Shown here piece by piece: positions 16,833-24,730 of a stretch of 48,220 nucleotides of DNA. The stretch is from contig JAIBAQ010000022.1 in NCBI GenBank assembly GCA_019695095.1, positions 1 to 48,220 on the forward strand, written 5' to 3'. Position 1 is the stretch's first letter; each line of letters begins with the position of its first letter. Both the position numbers and the translations under genes were made by a program. The notes below the pieces were generated by a model. That model saw nothing but the letters and a program-made list of their open reading frames with translations. It was not told the origin of the DNA and ran no database searches. Source of the stretch: Candidatus Hydrogenedentota bacterium (lineage in GTDB: Bacteria; Hydrogenedentota; Hydrogenedentia; Hydrogenedentales; SLHB01).

Positions 16833-17825
16833 TTACTTGCCTGCGGGCGATTTGGTCTTGGCGACGAGCGGCAACAGGTTCTTGTCGATGTCCGCATCGG
16901 ACTTGCCGATGTCAGCCTTGAACAAATACCAATTCTCAACGTGCTCGGCCGAGCCTCCTTCGGATGCCAGTTTCGCTGTAGCCCCGAGGGATTCAATCTC
17001 AAGCATGTCTTCGTTCGTGAACGTTTCGGTGTTGCATCCGCCGTCCGGATAAATCGCGCCTTCTTTGTACGCGAAGCGCTTCACAAAGACGTCGCCGTTC
17101 AACGTATAGGCTGCCCAGCCCGGCGTGTTCTTGAAACCGACCTTCTGCGGCTTCGTATTCTTGGGATCCTGCTGAAGCTGGATGTATTTCGTGCTCCATG
17201 TCCAACGCGGGTCGGCCATGTCCGTGTAGTGCCACAACACGAGTGGACGCGCCGGCAGCAAGTAATCGGTGTGCGCGCGGAATTCCTCGTGCGGATAGAT
17301 TGCGCGGCCGTTCTGCGCCATGACCGACAGCGCCCACGGGGCCAGTTCAACGTCCCAGAGATTCCGGTTCACGGCGCGATGAAGGACCGTCACGAGGTTC
17401 TCCTTCGGGTCGACCGTGATCTCCATTTGCTTCTGAATGCCCGTCGAGGCCTCGACATCTTGCGTGAGACGCAAGGTCGTTCCGTTCCACTCATACATTA
17501 CAGGGGAGTTGTCGGGCGAGTACGTGCGAGGAATGGCTTCGGGCGCGTGCCAGAAGCGATGACCGCCATAGATGCGCCAGTCGTCGCCGCCGGTCTTGCC
17601 CTGCATCTCTTTGTATTCACGGAACAGATTTTGACCGCCGACAAATCCAAGGCGCACGACGCGCGGCCCGACATCCGTCGTCACGACGACCTCGATTTGT
17701 CCGTTGCTCAACACGATGCAGTTCGGCCAGCCGCCGAATTCTTTCTTCTCCATGGTCACCTCCGCGTGCGCCGCGAATACCGGCGCGAACAGTACAAACG
17801 CCACGACAAGGCTGAGACGCTGCAT
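16833..17825 (-). CDS. secreted DUF4380 (mutarotase-like) protein
   Basis: A 330-residue exported protein with a signal peptide ending AHA (about residue 21). 'FGGWPNCIVLSNGQIEVVVT' and 'DVGPRVVRLGFVGGQNLF' begin a DUF4380 domain, a galactose-mutarotase-like beta-supersandwich; 'YGGHRFWHAPE', 'ITVDPKENLVTVLHRAVNRN' and 'LAPWALSVMA' continue it. Members are commonly secreted in Planctomycetes-like bacteria and are presumed to bind carbohydrate; no activity is assigned. ATG 17825 is chosen because it starts a proper signal peptide and GGAGGT lies just upstream; the frame continues to 17921 without a plausible start. Confidence 0.87.
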   Translation of the reverse strand: MQRLSLVVAFVLFAPVFAAHAEVTMEKKEFGGWPNCIVLSNGQIEVVVTTDVGPRVVRLGFVGGQNLFREYKEMQGKTGGDDWRIYGGHRFWHAPEAIPRTYSPDNSPVMYEWNGTTLRLTQDVEASTGIQKQMEITVDPKENLVTVLHRAVNRNLWDVELAPWALSVMAQNGRAIYPHEEFRAHTDYLLPARPLVLWHYTDMADPRWTWSTKYIQLQQDPKNTKPQKVGFKNTPGWAAYTLNGDVFVKRFAYKEGAIYPDGGCNTETFTNEDMLEIESLGATAKLASEGGSAEHVENWYLFKADIGKSDADIDKNLLPLVAKTKSPAGK

Positions 17826-17978
17826 GTGGCACCTCCGCTTTGTTTTCCGGTTTGGGAACCCGACTCCCGCGCAGCACTGTAGCAAAAGACGGGGGTGTGT
17901 GGCGAGAATTGGCGAGGACAAGTGGACAAAGGGAAACGTGCTGGATTGGCAAGCACGCTTGTGGCTGCGGCAATCACT

Positions 17979-18022
17979 GGCGCCCTTACAGGGCGCACGC
18001 TTAGGGGACGTGGTTACCCGGG
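17979..18022 (-). repeat. partial copy of the REP-like hairpin element
   Basis: Starts with the hairpin GCGCCCTTACAGGGCGC (17980-17996) and runs through 'acgcttagggg.cgtggttac'. Roughly 40 bases are identical, with one change, to the copy at 18870. The large second hairpin is missing, so this is a truncated copy in the same orientation as the downstream flank of the transposase remnant. Confidence 0.8.
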
Positions 18023-18273
18023 CTTGTGTATGCCGTGCCTGCGGCGCAATGAGCGAGCCGCATGTGGGTGCGGGCTGCGTCTTTGATTGGGTAACGTTGT
18101 GCTAACGGAACTGAGAGTGACCGGCGCTTGGGTTCTGAATTGCGTCATGAGTTGGGAAACTGCGTGCCTAAAGCGCCCTAGATTTGTAGTAAGTATGAAA
18201 TCGGATAAGGCAATTGGGCAAACGTAAACAGAGGGAAATCACTGTTCTGCTTAACTCCTACAATTGATTTCTT

Positions 18274-18378
18274 GAGCGCCGTAGGTGCGTAATACCAGAG
18301 CCTGGGGTGCGGCATGGCGGGCCGCCATGGCGTACCCCAGGAATAATTGCCGACAAGAAGTGCGCCCTGTAGGGGCGC
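18274..18378 (+). repeat. REP-like element, upstream flank of transposase remnant
   Basis: The element reads GAGCGCCGTAGGTGCGTAATACC, then a 41-base hairpin (18301-18341, CCTGGGGT...ACCCCAGG with inner CATGGCGG/CCGCCATG), then a spacer, then GCGCCC..GGGGCGC (18362-18378). The same order of parts is found in inverted orientation downstream of the transposase and directly at 39456. It ends about 20 bases before the transposase start codon. Confidence 0.85.
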
Positions 18379-18400
18379 GAGTAGTTCGGAAGGAGGCGCG

Positions 18401-18853
18401 GTGTCGCAATCGTTGGCACGAATCATTCTTCATGTGGTGTGGAGCACGAAACATCGGAGGCCGGTTATCTCGGATATTGTAGCCCCTTCGTTGTATTCAT
18501 ACATCGGGGGGATTCTGCGCGAATGCGATTCGTCGCTGGTCGCCGCCGGGGGGATGTTTGATTACGTTCACCTTCTGTGCGAGTGCTCGAAGAACCATGG
18601 GGCTTCGAAGATCGTTAAGGAAGTGAAGGTTGGCTCATCAATTTGGATAAAGACACAAAATGCGGTGCCGGGCGATTTTTGTTGGCAGGCGTGATACGCC
18701 GCGTTTTCGGTTAGTCCGTCGAATATCAAGCGCGTTGCGGAGTATATCGGGTCGCAGCGCATGCACCATGCGAAATTGTCGTTTCAGGCTGAATTGCGGG
18801 CGCTGTTGAAGCGGCATGCGGTGACGTTTGACGAGCGGCACGTGTGGGATTGA
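18401..18853 (+). pseudogene. REP-associated tyrosine transposase (Y1_Tnp/RAYT), inactivated
   Basis: GGAAGGAGG precedes a GTG start, and the frame reads 'HVVWSTKHRRPVI', 'LRECDSSLVAAGGMFDYVHLL' and 'WIKTQ....FCWQA', then an in-frame TGA (18692-18694), then 'YAAFSVSPSNIKRVAEYI' to a natural end at 18853. Related transposases have Gly at the TGA position (WQxGYGxFSVS), so GGA to TGA is the likely change. The HUH motif, normally H-hydrophobic-H, is Y-V-H here, a second lesion in the catalytic site. The presumed catalytic Tyr remains after the stop. These enzymes nick single-stranded DNA at REP hairpins. Without the stop the product would be about 150 residues, a normal length. Confidence 0.88.
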
Positions 18854-18869
18854 GGGCGGAAAGCTACTC

Positions 18870-18979
18870 GCGCCCTTACAGGGCGCACGCTTAGGGGGCG
18901 TGGTTACCTGGGGTTCCGGTTCGCGTCTGCCGACGCAAACCTCCACCCCTGGCTGGAGTATTTCGCGCTTGCAGCGCTC
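18870..18979 (-). repeat. REP-like element, downstream inverted flank of transposase remnant
   Basis: GCGCCCTTACAGGGCGC (18870-18886), 'acgcttagggggcgtggtta', then a long imperfect hairpin (18907-18952, CCTGGGGTTCCGGTTCGCGTC against GACGCAAACCTCCACCCCTGG), ending in the complement of GAGCGCTGCAAGCGCGAAATAC. It is the inverted counterpart of the copy at 18274, giving a 706-bp unit (18274-18979) with inverted ends around the transposase. Confidence 0.85.
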
Positions 18980-19161
18980 TGGAGTATCGAATCAAATCAT
19001 CGTTGTGTACCGGTGGTTGAGTCTCTTTGGGTTGCGGCTATGCCACCCCAGGCTGGAGTATTTCGCGCTTGCAGCGCTCTGGAGTATCGAATCAAATCAT
19101 CGTTGTGTATCGGTGGTTGAGTCTCTTTGGGTTGCGGCTATGCCACCCCGGGCTGGAGTAT
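18943..19161. repeat. 100-bp direct tandem repeat, two full copies and a start of a third
   Basis: Copy 1 begins at 18943 and copy 2 at 19043; they differ at only two positions that I can see (T/A after CCACCCC, and C/T in 'gtgta.cggtgg'). A third copy begins at 19143 but stops after about 19 bases (ggctggagta). The unit includes the tail of the hairpin element plus 'tggttgagtctctttgggttgcggctatg'. Confidence 0.92.
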
Positions 19162-19423
19162 GCCGTGGAAGAACGAATTGGGCAGGCGCGTGAGTTGCGA
19201 AATAGGATGGGACATGCCATGCCTGCGGCAATAGAGACAGATCGCGCCTAAGACGGCATAAGTATTCGCTCATAAGAATTCCCTGAGGCAAAGAGCAGGC
19301 AATATGTCGTTCGGTGCGTCTTGCTGCGATAGCCTTAAGCGATTTCTCCTTAGAATTCGCATTGCGCGCGCGACCGTGTATGCTATGCGCCGAATTGCGA
19401 ATCCCCTTTACTGGAGCTACACG

Positions 19424-20725
19424 ATGCCGTATTTCACCGAACTGTCCGCGTTGTTTGAAGAGGTTTCGAACTGGGCCGATTTACGGCATGAGCAGAAGGC
19501 GAAGATTGCGCCGATTCTTGCCAGGTTGCAGAAGACCCTTGCCGATTCCAAGCGCGACTTGGAGCGAGCGAATCCTGCCTCGGAAGTATCCAAACGAGAA
19601 CCTAACAAACTCGTCGAGATTCAGGCTGTGCGCCCCAAAGGGCCGCGACGCATCGGAAACGCGATGCCCAAGGATCGCATTCAATCGCGCATGCGCGGCG
19701 CGTGGCTGGGACGTGCGGCGGGGTGTACGTTGGGTGCGCCGGTCGAGTCGTGGACGCCGGACGCGATGGAAGATCTGGCGCGCGTCGGGAAACAAGCGTT
19801 TCCGCCAACCGACTACTGGGCCGTTCATCCGAACCCGAGCCGTGTCCACTATAACGAATGCACATTTCGCGAGTATCTCAAGGGCAACCTCCGGGCAGTT
19901 CCGGTCGACGACGATCTGGCCTACACGCTGCTTGGCTTGTTGATCCTGGAACGGTTTGGGCCGAAGTTCACCACGAAGGACGTGGGCGCGGCCTGGCTCG
20001 ATCATGTGCCCATGGCATACACCGCGGAAGAAGTGGCATTGAACAATCTCAAACGCGGCGTGCCCGCGGCCAAAGCTGCCGAAATCGGGAATCCCTATCA
20101 GGAGTGGATTGGCGCGGACATCCGCAGCGATCCGTGGGGCTATGCCGCGCCGGGCTGGCCGGAACGCGCGGCGGAATACGCCTACCGCGACGCGTATTTG
20201 TCGCACCGCTACAACGGCATCTACGGCGAGATGTTCTTTTCCGCCGCGATAGCCGCCGCTTTTGTCGTGGATTCGCCGATGGAAGCGCTGCGTATCGGAC
20301 TGACGGAGATCCCGAAAGAGTGCCGTCTTGCCGACGACCTTCGCTGGGCCTTCAAGCGCGCGCCGCGCATTCGCGATTGGCGCGAAGCGCGCAAGGTCGT
20401 TGATGAGCGCTTCAAGGGCATGCACCACGTTCACACGAATAACAATGCGTGCCTGACCGTGTTTGGATTGCAGCTTGGGGGCGGTGACTTCACGAAGACC
20501 ATCGGCGGGATTGTCGCGATGGGACTCGACAACGATTGCACGGGGGCGACGGCGGGGTCGATCTTTGGCGCGGTGTACGGTATCGAACGCATCCCGGAGC
20601 ACTGGTGGAAACCGTTCGGAAATGGCGTGCGCAGTTATCTGAAGGGACACAAGAAGTTCACGACAAGCGATGTGGTGAAACGGTTCCTCGCTGTGGCGCG
20701 GCGCACGTGGGAAGACGCGACGTAG
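19424..20725 (+). CDS. ADP-ribosylglycohydrolase family protein
   Basis: A 433-residue protein. After an N-terminal helical extension (about 85 residues), 'SRMRGAWLGRAAGCTLGAPVE' begins the ADP-ribosylglycohydrolase fold, with 'PVDDDLAYTLLGL' and the C-terminal 'GLDNDCTGATAGSIFGAVYG' supplying the Asp ligands of the binuclear Mg site. In DraG itself the first motif has GD; the 'GRxAGC' form belongs to a subfamily that may cleave other N-glycosidic ADP-ribose or nucleoside-like substrates. I start at ATG 19424, preceded by CTGGAG; an upstream in-frame ATG at 19304 would add 40 atypical residues. Its end is eight bases from the convergent MATE gene. Confidence 0.87.
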   Translation: MPYFTELSALFEEVSNWADLRHEQKAKIAPILARLQKTLADSKRDLERANPASEVSKREPNKLVEIQAVRPKGPRRIGNAMPKDRIQSRMRGAWLGRAAGCTLGAPVESWTPDAMEDLARVGKQAFPPTDYWAVHPNPSRVHYNECTFREYLKGNLRAVPVDDDLAYTLLGLLILERFGPKFTTKDVGAAWLDHVPMAYTAEEVALNNLKRGVPAAKAAEIGNPYQEWIGADIRSDPWGYAAPGWPERAAEYAYRDAYLSHRYNGIYGEMFFSAAIAAAFVVDSPMEALRIGLTEIPKECRLADDLRWAFKRAPRIRDWREARKVVDERFKGMHHVHTNNNACLTVFGLQLGGGDFTKTIGGIVAMGLDNDCTGATAGSIFGAVYGIERIPEHWWKPFGNGVRSYLKGHKKFTTSDVVKRFLAVARRTWEDAT

Positions 20726-20732
20726 CTTCTGC

Positions 20733-22133
20733 TCAGCCGGATTTCGCCGGGTTCAACTCCAGCGGAGTAGTGCGCCACTTCGTATGCTCGAATGCGTAGA
20801 ACGTGAGAACGAACCGGCTCACGTGGCTTACCAGTATCGCGGCCCAGATTACGTTCGTGCTCAAAAGTCCCAGCGATTTGAAGACCTGGCAGATCGTGAG
20901 CAGGATGACGATCTGGGTCACGATGGCGATCCACATTGGCTTCTTCGTTTCGCCCGCGCCAATGAGCCCACCGGTCAACGCGAGGGCCGTGGCAAGAAAC
21001 AAGCCCGATACCGCCAGAAAGCGCAGCAGCGTGACCCCGTACAGCATGACGTGTTCGTCTTTTGCATTGAAGATTCCCAACAAGGCTTGCGGCACGGTCA
21101 CCGCTACAATTCCCCACACGACGGCCCACACGAGCCCCATCGCCGTGGCGATATGAACGCCGCGCTTGCCTCGGGCGGGCTTGCCGGCGCCGATGTTTTG
21201 CCCCATGAGCGAAGAAGAGGCGCCGCGCAGCCCCAGGGCGGCCCACGTCAGGAAAGAAAACAACTGCGCGTAGCAGATGGTGTAGGCCGCTTGGGCCGCT
21301 GAACTGAATTCGAGCGAGCCAATGTAGCGGTATACGAAAATGCCGCCGATGTTCAGCGCCACCGCGTGAATGCCCGACGGCACGCCAATCCGCGCCACGA
21401 CCTTGAGCACGGAGAAATCGGGGATCAAGGTCCATTTGGGCGGCGGCTGCAGAATCATCTTCCGGCGGAGGATCAGGGTGATCGTGATAATGATGGCGGG
21501 AATCGGGGCGAAGCACGTGCCAAGCGCGGCGCCCGTAGTGCCCATGGGCTTGAAGATGCCCAGTCCGGTGATGAAGACGGAGCTGAGCAGGATGTTCACA
21601 GCCGTTGTCAGGATGGACAACATCAGCGGGATTTTTGCTTCGCCGGAAGACTGCATGGCCGTGCTCAACAAGAAGACGGCCGAGAGCGGAAGACCGCACG
21701 CGAAGAGGGTTCGCAGGTAAGGTATCGCGTAGAGTTGTACATCGGGCTTGGCGTTGACGTGCGCAAGAACCACGGGCGACAACAGGTACCCGATCGGCGC
21801 GATGACGAAAATCACGAGGTAGAGTGTCGCGAGAAACACGTCATGCATGACGCGGCTCATTTCCTCGCGCGCCTTTTTGCCGGCGGACTGCGAGATAAGC
21901 ACGCCCATACCGTGAAACAAGGACGCGAGCGACACCACGACAACCAGGAAGATAACCCACGACACGCCGATAGCGGCGTTTGCGGCCACGTCTTGGACAT
22001 AGTGGCCCACCAACACCTGATCGACCAGCCCGCGCAGGCCGTTGATGATATTCATCGTGACAATCGGCCACGAGAGTTTCCATACCGAGCGCAGGATGCT
22101 GCCGGAGACTAGATCGTCGTCAAAAGCTTTCAT
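20733..22133 (-). CDS. MATE family efflux transporter
   Basis: 466 residues with about twelve hydrophobic helices in two homologous halves. 'SILRSVWKLSWPIVTMNIINGLRGLVDQVLVGHY' begins the first MatE half (quoted parts: LSWPIVTMNIING, VDQVLVGHY), and 'VARIGVPSGIHAVALNIGG' begins the second; 'QNIGAGKPARGKRGVHIA' is the typical inter-helix loop. MATE proteins export cationic drugs or metabolites by H+ or Na+ antiport. The substrate is not predictable. The ATG has only a weak upstream ribosome binding site. It runs tail to tail with the ADP-ribosylglycohydrolase gene. Confidence 0.93.
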   Translation of the reverse strand: MKAFDDDLVSGSILRSVWKLSWPIVTMNIINGLRGLVDQVLVGHYVQDVAANAAIGVSWVIFLVVVVSLASLFHGMGVLISQSAGKKAREEMSRVMHDVFLATLYLVIFVIAPIGYLLSPVVLAHVNAKPDVQLYAIPYLRTLFACGLPLSAVFLLSTAMQSSGEAKIPLMLSILTTAVNILLSSVFITGLGIFKPMGTTGAALGTCFAPIPAIIITITLILRRKMILQPPPKWTLIPDFSVLKVVARIGVPSGIHAVALNIGGIFVYRYIGSLEFSSAAQAAYTICYAQLFSFLTWAALGLRGASSSLMGQNIGAGKPARGKRGVHIATAMGLVWAVVWGIVAVTVPQALLGIFNAKDEHVMLYGVTLLRFLAVSGLFLATALALTGGLIGAGETKKPMWIAIVTQIVILLTICQVFKSLGLLSTNVIWAAILVSHVSRFVLTFYAFEHTKWRTTPLELNPAKSG

Positions 22134-22441
22134 TCGTGCCGTGCAGTTGCCGAGTAATGGCAGAAGACATGCGCCGAAACCGCATTTCGTCGCAGATTCC
22201 TGCCTCCTTGTAAGAGGCAGACTATATCACGGAGCGGGTGCGGCGGACGATTTCCCCTGTTATCGATGGGAGGGAGGACGAACTCAGGTACTCACTGGAA
22301 TTGCCCTATCCGTCATTCCCGCGCAAGCGGGAATCCATCTTAGGTCCAGCCCGCACGTCACACGGCAAAGATGGACCCCCGCTTTCGCGGGGGTGACGAC
22401 TAGTGTTAACGCAGATGAGTTATCGCGGAGCTAGACCGCGC
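22134..22441. other. 308-base intergenic region with an inverted-repeat element
   Basis: The region lies between the MATE start and the hemL stop, both on the minus strand. Apart from the inverted-repeat element at 22311-22398, nothing gene-like or regulatory is evident. The promoter of the MATE gene should be near 22140-22250. Confidence 0.6.
22311..22398. repeat. 88-bp inverted-repeat element of the 'cattcccgcg' type
   Basis: The left arm CGTCATTCCCGCGCAAGCGGGAATCCATCTT (22311-22341) matches the reverse complement of the right arm (22368-22398) at all but a few positions. Each arm also holds its own small hairpin (TTCCCGC..GCGGGAA; CCCCCGC..GCGGGGG). Such paired units are scattered in many bacterial genomes and behave as non-autonomous repeats. 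Confidence 0.85.
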
Positions 22442-23734
22442 TCAAATCGCAGCAGCCGCCGCGAAGGCCTTCTTTGCCGCCTCCAATGTGCGGTCGAGTT
22501 CGTTCTTGCCGTGGGCGGAACTCATGAACATGGCCTCGAACTGAGACGGAGCCAAATACACACCGTTTTCGAGCATGGTCCAGAAGAAAGCGGCGTATTG
22601 CTTCGTGTTGGAGGCCGTCGCTTCGGCGTAGTTGCGCACGGGCCCGTCGTGGAAGAACATGCACGCCATCGAACCCACGCGAGTCTGGCACACGGGTATC
22701 CCCGCTTCGCGCGCGAGTGTGCCAAGACCGTCGCAGAGAGTTTCCAGCGACTTCTCGATGGACTCGACGACTCCGGGCGATGAAAGGACTTCGAGCGTGG
22801 CGAGTCCCGCCGCGGTGGCCAACGGGTTTCCGGAGAGCGTGCCCGCCTGGTAGATGGGGCCGACGGGAGAGACGTGGTCCATGATCGAAGCGGGTCCGCC
22901 GTACGCGCCGACGGGAAGCCCACCGCCGATGACTTTGCCGAGCACGGTCAAGTCGGGCGTGATGCTATACCGTTGTTGCGCGCCGCCCAGCGCAACGCGG
23001 AAGCCCGTCATGACCTCGTCGAAGATAAGCAATGCGCCGTGCTGTTTCGTCAAGGCGCGTAACCCTTCGAGATAGCCCGGCTCGGGTAGAACAACGCCCA
23101 TGTTGCCTGCGACGGGTTCGATGATGATGCACGCGATCGCGTCGCCATGTTCCTTAAATAAAGCCGTAGCCGCGTCGAGATCGTTGTAGGGCATGGTCAG
23201 CGTGCAGGACGCATAGCCCGCGGGAATGCCGGGGCTGGTCGGCACGCCCAGCGTGGTCAGACCGCTGCCGGCCTTGACGAGCAATCCGTCGACGTGCCCG
23301 TGATAGCAGCCCTCGATCTTCACGACGAGATCCCGCTTGGTGTAGCCGCGCGCGAGACGTATCGCGCTCATGGTGGCTTCGGTGCCGCTGTTGACGAGCC
23401 GAACCTTTTCGATGGAGGGGACCAGCTCCACGATGCGTTCCGCGAGACGGATTTCCGCTTCCGTGGGGATGCCGAAGCTTGAGCCTTTGGCCATGGCTTT
23501 CTTAACCGCGTCCACGACCTTTGGATGGGAATGGCCAAGCACCAACGGTCCCCAGGATAGGACGTAGTCGATGCATCGGTTTCCGTCGGCGTCGGTAATC
23601 CACGCGCCATTTCCTTCCGCGACAAAGAAGGGATCGCCGCCGACGCCTTTGAACGCGCGCACGGGGCTGTTGACCCCGCCGACCATGACGCGGTTTGCCT
23701 CTTTCCACAACTGGGCCGAACGTTCGGATTTCAT
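22442..23734 (-). CDS. hemL: glutamate-1-semialdehyde 2,1-aminomutase
   Basis: 430 residues, the normal length. The enzyme converts glutamate-1-semialdehyde to 5-aminolevulinate in the C5 pathway of tetrapyrrole synthesis. Diagnostic parts: 'GGVNSPVRAFKGVGG' at the N-terminus, 'SWGPLVLGHSHP', 'NSGTEATMSAIRLARG', 'EGCYHGHVDG', 'IFDEVMTGFRV', and Lys267 in 'VLGKVIGGGLPVGAYGG' as the PLP lysine. AGAGGAGG is placed four to eight bases before the ATG. Tetrapyrrole products include the cobalamin needed by the metH product also in this window, but the two loci are not linked in an operon. Confidence 0.97.
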   Translation of the reverse strand: MKSERSAQLWKEANRVMVGGVNSPVRAFKGVGGDPFFVAEGNGAWITDADGNRCIDYVLSWGPLVLGHSHPKVVDAVKKAMAKGSSFGIPTEAEIRLAERIVELVPSIEKVRLVNSGTEATMSAIRLARGYTKRDLVVKIEGCYHGHVDGLLVKAGSGLTTLGVPTSPGIPAGYASCTLTMPYNDLDAATALFKEHGDAIACIIIEPVAGNMGVVLPEPGYLEGLRALTKQHGALLIFDEVMTGFRVALGGAQQRYSITPDLTVLGKVIGGGLPVGAYGGPASIMDHVSPVGPIYQAGTLSGNPLATAAGLATLEVLSSPGVVESIEKSLETLCDGLGTLAREAGIPVCQTRVGSMACMFFHDGPVRNYAEATASNTKQYAAFFWTMLENGVYLAPSQFEAMFMSSAHGKNELDRTLEAAKKAFAAAAAI

Positions 23735-23884
23735 GGAGCCTCCTCTAATCTGGATATATCACGAATGCACACGAACTTATCACGTAGGCTTTGCGATTGC
23801 GAGACTTGCAGCGAAAAACAAGAGACTTCTCCGAAGACAGAGTATGTTTGTGAGAAACCCATGCCTAAACAATGGTTCCCGCTC

Positions 23885-24205
23885 TTACTCGGTATGCGCC
23901 TGCTCCGCAAACTGCTCGATTGCGACATCGCCGTCCGGGAAACTCGCGATAACCTTGAGTTCGCCACCCATGGCGGCCACATACCGGCGCAGGGTGCTGA
24001 CGTACATGTCCGCTTGGCGTTCGATTTTCGACACGGCCGTCTGGCTCATCTGCAACGTTTCTGCCATTTGCTGCTGCGTCAAGGTCATCGCTTTGCGCAA
24101 CTCGTCAAGCCGCATTTCGGCCATGAGCGTTTGCGCGCGGACCGCGTTCTGTTCGCGGCGAGCGGGCGGAATAGCGGACTGAAGCCGGGAAAACGATTTC
24201 GCCAT
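23885..24205 (-). CDS. XRE-family antitoxin (HigA-like)
   Basis: A 106-residue DNA-binding protein. Residues about 40-75 form the helix-turn-helix 'MTLTQQQMAETLQMSQTAVSKIE', followed by 'MYVSTLRRYVAAMGGELKVIA', the beta-rich end typical of this antitoxin group. Start and stop of the pair overlap by one base (TGATG), toxin gene first, as in higBA. It should neutralise the toxin and, with it, repress the operon through the palindrome at 24573. Confidence 0.88.
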   Translation of the reverse strand: MAKSFSRLQSAIPPARREQNAVRAQTLMAEMRLDELRKAMTLTQQQMAETLQMSQTAVSKIERQADMYVSTLRRYVAAMGGELKVIASFPDGDVAIEQFAEQAHTE

Positions 24206-24564
24206 CAGAGTAGTCCTTCTTTGCGCAACGCGTTCAAGTGCTCGTCATAGGCGCGATCGGCTAAGGGTATTGCCATCTCGTACCATCGATCCGAGCCGGT
24301 CTTGTCTCCACCGAGGAGAAGGATCGCGACCCTTCTCGGGTCGAAGGCATAGAGAATCCGAAGAGGTCTTCCAGCATGCTGAATCCTCAACTCTCTCATG
24401 TGCCCGTGGCTGGAACCTTGCAGACTCGATGAATAGGGAAAGGGGAGTTGCGGACCGCGTTCCTGCAAGAGGCGCACGACCACATCAACGGAATCCTGCT
24501 CGTCATCGGACAGAGAATTCCACCAATCCTCGAACTGGTCTATATACTCCACTTCCCAGCTCAC
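24205..24564 (-). CDS. HigB/RelE-type toxin (phage-derived Gp49-like)
   Basis: A 119-residue protein with 'WEVEYIDQFEDWWNSL', 'VDVVVRLLQERGPQLPFPYSSSL', 'HGHMRELRIQHAGRPLRILYAFDPRRVAILLLGGDKTG' in order (the last read in parts), matching the Gp49-like HigB family of ribosome-dependent mRNA interferases. Conserved basic residues around 'RELRIQ..GRPLRILY' are kept, so it looks functional. The start is GTG. It lies only about seven bases beyond a TATAAT hexamer, so translation may be leaderless; an internal GTG at 24552 is the alternative. Confidence 0.88.
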   Translation of the reverse strand: MSWEVEYIDQFEDWWNSLSDDEQDSVDVVVRLLQERGPQLPFPYSSSLQGSSHGHMRELRIQHAGRPLRILYAFDPRRVAILLLGGDKTGSDRWYEMAIPLADRAYDEHLNALRKEGLL

Positions 24565-24570
24565 ACGTCA

Positions 24571-24590
24571 ATTATAACACAAAGGTTATA
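24571..24590 (-). promoter_or_regulatory. putative -10 box and operator palindrome of the HigBA pair
   Basis: TATAAT is read on the minus strand at 24576-24571. It overlaps a perfect inverted repeat TATAAC-N6-GTTATA (24573-24590) just before the toxin start. An operator over the -10 is what is expected for autoregulated toxin-antitoxin genes. The -35 region is poor. Confidence 0.55.
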
Positions 24591-24730
24591 GAACAAGAAG
24601 GTTCTTTTTGGCCGTGTCGCAAAGAGGTAGAAGCAATAGAGATCGTCACCGCCCCCCAAAACGAGGTATCGTAGACGCCTGCTCGCGTGCATCCCGCCCG
24701 CGCGCACGGACGATACAGGGGGGAACGCTC

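Larger units (their letters stand above)
17826..18400. other. 575-base intergenic region holding repeat copies
   Basis: No credible gene is visible between the DUF4380 gene and the transposase remnant. The stretch holds a partial hairpin-element copy (17979-18022) and a full copy (18274-18378) in front of the transposase. A short AT-richer segment (about 18110-18270) carries nothing I can name. Confidence 0.6.
18854..19423. other. 570-base intergenic region, repeat-rich
   Basis: Between the transposase remnant and the ADP-ribosylglycohydrolase gene I see the downstream hairpin element (18870-18979) and the 100-bp tandem repeat (18943-19161). A non-repetitive stretch from about 19165 follows; it must contain the promoter of the next gene, although no consensus hexamer pair is evident. 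Confidence 0.6.

Noticed and set aside
18692-18694. In-frame TGA as a recoded Gly or Sec codon in the transposase
   Set aside because: Intact genes here (for example the sialidase) end with TGA, no SECIS-like hairpin is seen, and the HUH motif is also broken; simple gene decay explains it better.
18943-19161. CRISPR array
   Set aside because: Repeat units are 100 bases and contiguous with no spacers and no cas genes nearby.
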